38,977 bases of DNA, from contig SMWY01000091.1 in the NCBI GenBank assembly GCA_004356555.1, positions 1-38,977 on the forward strand, given 5' to 3'. This DNA is from Candidatus Dadabacteria bacterium. GTDB taxonomy: Bacteria > Desulfobacterota_D > UBA1144 > Nemesobacterales > UBA2774. A program made the translations under genes and the position numbers. This document shows positions 34,042 to 38,977 of this stretch, in pieces. Under the pieces are notes generated by a model. That model saw only the letters and a program-made list of their open reading frames with translations, ran no database searches and was not told where the DNA came from. The first letter of the stretch is position 1. The number at the start of each line of letters is the position of its first letter.

Positions 34042-34842
34042 TTGATAAAACTGGGTTCGGTTTCGTTTTTAAACGCAAAACTTTTGACATATGCTCTTGA
34101 AAATAACCTGATCCAACATGAGTTCGATCTTATACAAACTCCTCCGTCAGAATTATCTGTGAAGCTTTTTAATAAAGAAATAGATGTAGGTCTAATACCT
34201 GTTGCGGAGCTGCTAAAAAGAAAGGACTACAGTGTAGTCCCTCAGATTTCTATATCATCATTTGGTAAAGTGGACAGTGTAATTGTTCTTGCAAAATCAG
34301 ATTTAAGAGAATTAAAAACAATCGCTGTCGATAAACGCTCCCAAAGCTCTACAGCATTACTCAGAATAGTGATGGAAATATTCTACGGACTTCAACCTAG
34401 CTATCTATCAAGGGATATTGATAAAGAGGGTGTCCTTGACGGTGTAGATGGGACTATGCTCATTGGAGATTCGGGACTTAAAGAATGTTATAATGCGGAT
34501 AATTCATATAAAGTCTACGATTTGGGAGAGATATGGACAGGCGAGACGGGGCTTCCCTTTGTCTATGCGGTTTTCGCGGTAAACAAAGGTGTTATACTAG
34601 GAAATAACCTGGAGGCTCTTATAGAATCAAAAAACTATGGACTTGGAATTGTAGACGAGATAGCTGAGACTGAGTCACAAAAAATAGGAATAGAAAAAGA
34701 CGTATGTCTTAAATATTTAACCGACCGGATTAAATATGATCTGGGCAGAGAAGAAATCAAAGGGATAATTAAATACAGCGAACTACTTTCAGACTTAAAC
34801 GAAGCAAAAAGGATTTCAGATATAAATATTTATTCAGAATAG
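34042..34842 (+). CDS. mqnA: Chorismate dehydratase of the futalosine menaquinone pathway
   Basis: Dehydrates chorismate to 3-enolpyruvylbenzoate, the first futalosine-pathway step. 266 aa from a TTG at 34042, which gives MIKLGSVSFLNAKLLTYALE, close to the standard MqnA start; AGGTG (34031-34035) sits 6 bases before it. A GTG at 34033 would overlap that ribosome site and add three residues. Typical segments: IDVGLIPVAELL, VDKRSQSSTALLRIV, LIGDSGL and YDLGEIWTGETGLPFVYAVFAV. mqnD follows after 19 bp. Periplasmic-binding-protein fold, but with no signal peptide, so cytoplasmic. Confidence 0.9.
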   Translation: MIKLGSVSFLNAKLLTYALENNLIQHEFDLIQTPPSELSVKLFNKEIDVGLIPVAELLKRKDYSVVPQISISSFGKVDSVIVLAKSDLRELKTIAVDKRSQSSTALLRIVMEIFYGLQPSYLSRDIDKEGVLDGVDGTMLIGDSGLKECYNADNSYKVYDLGEIWTGETGLPFVYAVFAVNKGVILGNNLEALIESKNYGLGIVDEIAETESQKIGIEKDVCLKYLTDRIKYDLGREEIKGIIKYSELLSDLNEAKRISDINIYSE

Positions 34843-34861
34843 ACAACAAGGAGAACCTCAC

Positions 34862-35698
34862 ATGACAGAGAAAATTCAAATGAAACTCGGGCATAGCCCC
34901 GATGCTGACGACGCATTTATGTTCTATGCTATCGATAAAAATAAAGTTACTTCGGACAAAATAGATTTCATTCAAGTTGTAGAAGATATACAGTCTCTCA
35001 ATAAGCGCGCCTTAAATAAAGAACTTGAGGTAACGGCAATTTCTGCTCACGGGTATCTCAAGGTGCAGAATGATTACAGGATTATGTCGTGTGGTGCCAG
35101 TATGGGAGAGGGTTATGGCCCTATTGTAGTTTCCAAAGAACCAATCCAAGACCTTGAAGGGAAAAGAATCGGGGTACCTGGAATGCTTACCTCAGCATAT
35201 TTGCTTCTCTGTATTTTTGCAGACGGGTTCATACCGGTTGAGATGGCATTTGATGAAATAATGCCTGCAGTACAGAGTGGAGAGATCGAAACAGGTCTGC
35301 TAATACACGAGGGACAGCTGACATATAAAGATGCGGGCCTTGAACTGTTATTTGATATTGGAGAACTCTGGGCAAAAGAGACTTCACTGCCGCTTCCTCT
35401 GGGATTAAACGTTGTGAAAAGGGATATTAGCGAAGACCTTCAGAAAGAAGCGCACAGAGTACACAAGCAGAGCATCGAGTATGCTCTAATACACAAAGAA
35501 GAAGCTCTTGAATATGCAATGCAGTGGGGAAGAGGGATGAAAAAAGATGTAGGAGAAAAGTTTGTGCTTATGTATGTAAACGAATATACAGTAGAATTGG
35601 GACAAAAGGGTAAGGCCGCTTTAGAGTATTTATTCAACCGAGCATACGAGAAAGGAATAATTACAGAAAAGGCGAATTTGGATATACTAGAGGGTTAA
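34862..35698 (+). CDS. mqnD: 1,4-dihydroxy-6-naphthoate synthase-like protein
   Basis: 278 aa, MqnD/MqnA-type binding-protein fold. In the futalosine route MqnD splits cyclic dehypoxanthine futalosine to 1,4-dihydroxy-6-naphthoate. The start LGHSPDADDAFMFYAI corresponds to the MqnD FSPCPNDTFIF stretch but is diverged. VVEDIQSLNKRAL, VTAISAHGYLKV, CGASMGEGYGPIVV and GELWAKETSLPLPLGLNVVKRD are family-like, including the catalytic-region His of SAHGY. It follows mqnA with AAGGAG before its ATG. No mqnB, C or E lies here. The divergence leaves some doubt about the exact reaction. Confidence 0.82.
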   Translation: MTEKIQMKLGHSPDADDAFMFYAIDKNKVTSDKIDFIQVVEDIQSLNKRALNKELEVTAISAHGYLKVQNDYRIMSCGASMGEGYGPIVVSKEPIQDLEGKRIGVPGMLTSAYLLLCIFADGFIPVEMAFDEIMPAVQSGEIETGLLIHEGQLTYKDAGLELLFDIGELWAKETSLPLPLGLNVVKRDISEDLQKEAHRVHKQSIEYALIHKEEALEYAMQWGRGMKKDVGEKFVLMYVNEYTVELGQKGKAALEYLFNRAYEKGIITEKANLDILEG

Positions 35699-35718
35699 TA
35701 TTTTAATATAGATTAACT

Positions 35719-37152
35719 ATGATTAAAGAATACGGGTATTTAGTAAACGGGGAATGGTACAAAAGCGATAATAAACGGGAGATAAGAAACCCTTATAACG
35801 ATGAGGTTGTGGGTTTGATAAATATTCCTGATCTTGATAAAGCAAAAGAATCTATCCGGCACGCCCAAGTCGCATTTGAGAAATTTCGACACAGTCCAAG
35901 TCATAAAAGAAGCGGAATTTTAAAAAACATAGTTAATGGAATTGAGAAGAGAAAGGAGGAGTTTGCAAAAACTCTCGTAAAAGAAGGCGGCAAACCGCTT
36001 AAAACCGCAAGAGTTGAAGTCGATAGAGCCATGACTACTTTCTCGGTAGCTGTGGAAGAGGCAAACAGATTCTCCGGAGGTGAGCTTCTACCAATAGATA
36101 TTGTCTCGGGAAATGAGGAGAGATTTGGCATTACACGCCGCTTTCCGTTAGGTGTTATAATGGGGATATCTCCATTTAACTTCCCGCTTAATCTGGTAGC
36201 CCACAAAGTGGCTCCTGCTATTGCCTCAGCTAATACAATGATCTTAAAGCCCGCGTCTCAAACTCCTATATCGGCACTAATGCTGGGAGAGATAGCCCTT
36301 GAGGCAGGTCTTCCCGAAGGGGCTCTTAACATACTTCCCCTACCCGGTGCACAAATAGAGCCTGTAATTGAAGACGTGCGCATAAAGAAAATCTCATTTA
36401 CCGGGAGTGATGAAATAGGCTGGGAGTTAATGAGGAAATATTCTAAGAAAAAAGTAACGCTTGAGCTAGGTGGAAACGCAGCAACCATAATAGATGAGGA
36501 CCCGCCTGACCTGGATTTTGCGGCAAGCAGAAACGCCTGGGGGGCTTTTTATCAGGCCGGGCAAAGCTGTATATCTGTTCAAAGAATATTCGTTCAGGAG
36601 AAGATATTCGATAAGTTCCTGGACAAATTCATAGATGAGACCAAGAAATTAAAACTGGGCGACCCTATGCTTGAGGATACAGACTTAGGCCCTGTGATAG
36701 ATAATGATTCCGCGGACAGAATAATGAGCTGGATAGATGAAGCGCTTGAAAAAGGGGCGGAGCTTTTAACCGGAGGAAAAAGGGACGGTAAATTAATAGA
36801 GCCGACTGTTTTGACCGGGGTTCCTCATAACTCGAATATAAGCTCGGGTGAGGTATTTGGCCCCGTGGTACACGTAGAGCCGTATAAAGATTTTGACGAA
36901 GCTCTAGACAGGGTAAACGATTCCCGCTACGGACTTCAAGCCGGGGTGTTTACTAAAGATATGAAAAAGGCATTTAAAGCATATCACGCTCTTCATGTAG
37001 GGGGCGTAATAGTAAACGACTACCCGAGTTTTAGAGTAGAGAACATGCCTTACGGTGGTGTTAAGGATTCGGGGGTTGGAAAAGAGGGACTCCGTTACGC
37101 AATTGAAGAAATGACAGAATTAAAACTTATGGTTATAAATTTAGATTACTAA
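35719..37152 (+). CDS. NAD(P)-dependent aldehyde dehydrogenase (lactaldehyde/succinate-semialdehyde-like)
   Basis: 477 aa, full-length ALDH. Cofactor-side segments are GVIMGISPFNFPLNL and ILKPASQTPISALML; the catalytic pair is Glu249 (TLELGGNAA) and Cys284 (YQAGQSCISVQRIFVQ). SGEVFGPVVHVEPY and the GVKDSGVGKEGLRYAIEEMT ending are standard. The style (compact N-terminus, FTGSDEIGWELM) resembles the archaeal/bacterial lactaldehyde and non-phosphorylating GAPDH-like group, but the substrate cannot be assigned. It is 20 bp behind mqnD and converges on cofC with only 2 bp between stops. Confidence 0.92.
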   Translation: MIKEYGYLVNGEWYKSDNKREIRNPYNDEVVGLINIPDLDKAKESIRHAQVAFEKFRHSPSHKRSGILKNIVNGIEKRKEEFAKTLVKEGGKPLKTARVEVDRAMTTFSVAVEEANRFSGGELLPIDIVSGNEERFGITRRFPLGVIMGISPFNFPLNLVAHKVAPAIASANTMILKPASQTPISALMLGEIALEAGLPEGALNILPLPGAQIEPVIEDVRIKKISFTGSDEIGWELMRKYSKKKVTLELGGNAATIIDEDPPDLDFAASRNAWGAFYQAGQSCISVQRIFVQEKIFDKFLDKFIDETKKLKLGDPMLEDTDLGPVIDNDSADRIMSWIDEALEKGAELLTGGKRDGKLIEPTVLTGVPHNSNISSGEVFGPVVHVEPYKDFDEALDRVNDSRYGLQAGVFTKDMKKAFKAYHALHVGGVIVNDYPSFRVENMPYGGVKDSGVGKEGLRYAIEEMTELKLMVINLDY

Positions 37153-37154
37153 AA

Positions 37155-37814
37155 TCAGCTGTATCCCTTAATTTTCTCAAGAATATTTAATCTTTCAAGC
37201 TCACCATAAGCCTTAGTATCGCTTTTTTGAGACACAAATTCTTTTAAATCTTCAGGGCTATCGATATCAAGTCCAATTCTCGGGTTATCGTAACTTTCAT
37301 AGGGGATATTATGTTTGTCTGCTTCATTCATATGCTTCCTGAAACTGTCATGGCCAAACATTGAGGGGATGGCGTCAGGAGGCTTTCTGAGAATAGCATT
37401 GGTCCCTAATTCATCCCTTGCCGGGACAAAAATAATAGAAGGGGTGTCCTTTTCTCTTTCCAGTATAAAATCTATATCATCTGAGGTAATAAGAGGGGCA
37501 TCTCCCGGGATTACGAGAACCGAGGTGGCTCCCATATCCTTACAAATTTGAGACGCATAGTCTACGGATGCACTCTCGCCGTTTTGCTCCGTTTCTATAA
37601 TTATTTCGATCCCCAGACCTCTAGCTATTTCTATAGCTTTAGCGTCGAGAGTGACAATAAACTTACGATCTGCGAGTAGTGATCCTTTAAGGGCCGTAAG
37701 AACATCCTCAAGCATTGCATAAGCAAGCGCTGTCCTTTCATGCTGCGGCAAGAGAGAGGAAAGTCTTTCCTTTGCTTTAGATAAATCTTTTACGGGGACA
37801 ATAACAAATTTCAT
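37155..37814 (-). CDS. cofC: 2-phospho-L-lactate guanylyltransferase-like (F420 side-chain activation)
   Basis: 219 aa, CofC/FbiD family of MobA-like nucleotidyltransferases. It activates 2-phospholactate, PEP or 3-phosphoglycerate with GTP for cofactor F420 synthesis. The start MKFVIVPVKDLSKAKERLSS carries the basic GTP-binding signature; VLVIPGDAPLITSDDID has the metal Asp; DELGTNAILRKPPDAIPSMFG and PRIGLDIDSPEDL are diagnostic. An AGGAT ribosome site precedes ATG 37814. Other F420 genes (cofD, cofE, cofGH) are not in the window, but an LLM oxidoreductase of the F420 type is. Confidence 0.92.
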   Translation of the reverse strand: MKFVIVPVKDLSKAKERLSSLLPQHERTALAYAMLEDVLTALKGSLLADRKFIVTLDAKAIEIARGLGIEIIIETEQNGESASVDYASQICKDMGATSVLVIPGDAPLITSDDIDFILEREKDTPSIIFVPARDELGTNAILRKPPDAIPSMFGHDSFRKHMNEADKHNIPYESYDNPRIGLDIDSPEDLKEFVSQKSDTKAYGELERLNILEKIKGYS

Positions 37815-37975
37815 TTTGATCCTGATTTAAGCTCGACAAATTTAATTCTCGAATAAAAATTATCAGTTTAGAAAGAACGATATGATACCTAACTTTTGTT
37901 CATAAGCCCAAAGTAATTACATAAAACAAAATCTTATTCCTTTATCTCAATTGGATTAGGCTATGGATCACAAGT

Positions 37976-37981
37976 TATAAT
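37976..37981 (+). promoter_or_regulatory. Candidate -10 box very close to the FAD-oxidase start
   Basis: A perfect TATAAT ends only 10 bases before ATG 37992, with TTGGAT 19 bases upstream as a poor -35. No Shine-Dalgarno site lies between. If used, the transcript would have almost no leader. Confidence 0.3.
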
Positions 37982-37991
37982 TAATCATCAA

Positions 37992-38977
37992 ATGACGGAA
38001 ATTCACAAGGACTCTCTTTACCTCGATCTGAAAGATTCGCTGGAGAATAAATTAAGCGGTGAAGTGCGTTTCGACAAGATAAGTAAAATATTATATAGCA
38101 CCGATGCGAGTAATTATCAGATTGAGCCGGTAGGAGTCGTCATACCCAAAAATGTCGAAGACGTTGCTATTACCCTTGAAATCGCGTGCAACTATGGAGT
38201 GGCAATTTTGCCCAGGGGCAGTGGATCGAGTCTCGCAGGTCAGGCAGTAGGCCACGCTCTAATTATCGATCTCTCAAAATACCTGAATGAAATTTTAGAA
38301 GTTAATACAGAGGACCAAACAGTGCGCGTGCAGTCAGGAATATTCCTTGAGCAGCTCAATAGAGAGTTAAAGCACTGTGGGCTAATGTTCGGCCCTGACC
38401 CTGCTTCAGCCAGGATAGCAACAATTGGGGGAATAGTAGGGAATAACGCAACAGGAGCGCATTCTATTCTATACGGAATGGCGGGAGACAATGTAGAAGC
38501 CTGCCAACTATATCTTAATAAGGGAGGGCCCATAGAGCTTAAAGAAATAAGCCCAAAGAATCTATCATCAATAATAAAACAAAGCGGTACTAACAATGAG
38601 CTGCACCGAAAACTAAATGAACTGAAAGAAAAACATTCTGAGACAATTAAAAGTGATTTTCCCCGTCATTGGAGAAGGGCTTCGGGTTACAGCCTTAACT
38701 ATCTCATCGAAAAGCCTTTTAATCCTGCAAAGCTCTTAGCGGGCGCGGAAGGGACTCTGGGTCTGGCCACAGAGTTCACGCTTAAATTAGTCGAAAGACC
38801 ATCCTTTACGGGGCTAGCGATTCTACAGTTCGACAGTATGATCCGGGCTATGGAAGCGGTTCCGGCAATTTTAGAGAGAAACCCTTCGGCAGTAGAGCTT
38901 ATCGATAAAATGCTAATTGAGCTTACAAGGGCAAATCCGTTTTATTCCCAGATGCTAACCTTTATTGACGGAGATCC
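37992..38977 (+). CDS. FAD-binding (GlcD/D-lactate dehydrogenase-like) oxidase, N-terminal part
   Basis: 328 codons from ATG 37992, open at the right edge. A PCMH-type FAD-binding domain is clear: YSTDASNYQIEPVGVVIPKN, ILPRGSGSSLAGQAVG and FGPDPASARIATIGGIVGNN, followed by ATGAHSILYGMAGDNVE. RRASGYSLNYLIEKPF and LLAGAEGTLGLATEFTLKLV lead into the cap. These segments are typical of the roughly 950-1000-aa proteins that fuse a GlcD-like oxidase to a C-terminal iron-sulfur/CCG domain, oxidising D-lactate, glycolate or 2-hydroxyglutarate, but the C-terminal half is not in the window. No ribosome site is visible before the ATG. It is divergent from cofC. Confidence 0.92.
   Translation, partial: MTEIHKDSLYLDLKDSLENKLSGEVRFDKISKILYSTDASNYQIEPVGVVIPKNVEDVAITLEIACNYGVAILPRGSGSSLAGQAVGHALIIDLSKYLNEILEVNTEDQTVRVQSGIFLEQLNRELKHCGLMFGPDPASARIATIGGIVGNNATGAHSILYGMAGDNVEACQLYLNKGGPIELKEISPKNLSSIIKQSGTNNELHRKLNELKEKHSETIKSDFPRHWRRASGYSLNYLIEKPFNPAKLLAGAEGTLGLATEFTLKLVERPSFTGLAILQFDSMIRAMEAVPAILERNPSAVELIDKMLIELTRANPFYSQMLTFIDGD

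Noticed and set aside
38240..38596. 118-codon minus-strand frame at the right end
   Set aside because: It is antisense to the conserved FAD-binding domain of the GlcD-like gene and has no recognisable motif.
1..38977. tRNA, rRNA, CRISPR, phage or transposase genes
   Set aside because: All gaps are under 300 bp and AT-rich; I saw no cloverleaf, regular direct-repeat array, or transposase/integrase motif.

Overview
The window reads as ordinary core chromosome of an AT-rich, diderm (Gram-negative) bacterium. Evidence for an outer membrane is an RND/MFP/outer-membrane-factor efflux operon and several lipoprotein signals. The gene set includes futalosine-type menaquinone genes (mqnA, mqnD), a CofC-like F420 biosynthesis enzyme with a luciferase-like (LLM) oxidoreductase, methylmalonyl-CoA epimerase, a zinc-ribbon/DUF3426 membrane protein and an M29-type aminopeptidase. 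Together these suggest a deltaproteobacterium-like or candidate-phylum lineage; I cannot name the taxon from sequence alone. Coding density is high and no intergenic gap exceeds 300 bp. I see no rRNA, tRNA, CRISPR, phage or transposase gene.

Layout. (1) 1-3125, minus: outer-membrane factor, then membrane-fusion protein, then the N-terminus of an RND pump that runs off the left edge. (2) 3289-7282, minus: a compact mixed operon ribBA-ribH-nusB-trpD-trpC behind a good sigma70-like promoter. (3) 7493-8500, minus: an ApbE-type FAD:protein FMN transferase, which uses the flavin made by the neighbouring rib genes. (4) 8790-13955, plus: zinc-ribbon membrane protein, a small protein with a histone-H1-like Lys/Ala tail, guaB and guaA. 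(5) 13967-16538, minus: two small coupled genes (one DUF4177-like), a sugar-nucleotide epimerase and an LLM oxidoreductase. (6) 16668-22732, plus: M29-like aminopeptidase, a VWA/GATase-like membrane protein, coaX overlapping a stand-alone LigD-type phosphoesterase-domain gene, a 280-bp gap rich in inverted repeats, and a DASS anion transporter. (7) 22747-30605, minus: methylmalonyl-CoA epimerase, an AttEFGH-like ABC/lipocalin operon, RNase G, pcm and an EVE-domain protein. (8) 30696-37152, plus: secreted protein-hisA-hisF-dNTPase, then mqnA-mqnD-aldehyde dehydrogenase. (9) 37155-37814, minus: cofC. (10) From 37992, plus: a truncated GlcD-like FAD oxidase.

Most genes are biosynthetic or housekeeping (riboflavin, tryptophan, histidine, guanine nucleotides, CoA, menaquinone, F420). 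I did not find a clearly new defence or mobile system. The more unusual items are the diverged stand-alone phosphoesterase-domain protein, the structured repeat-like gap beside it, the lysine-tailed protein upstream of guaB, the two-gene DUF4177/acidic pair, and the aldehyde dehydrogenase/cofC/FAD-oxidase neighbourhood.
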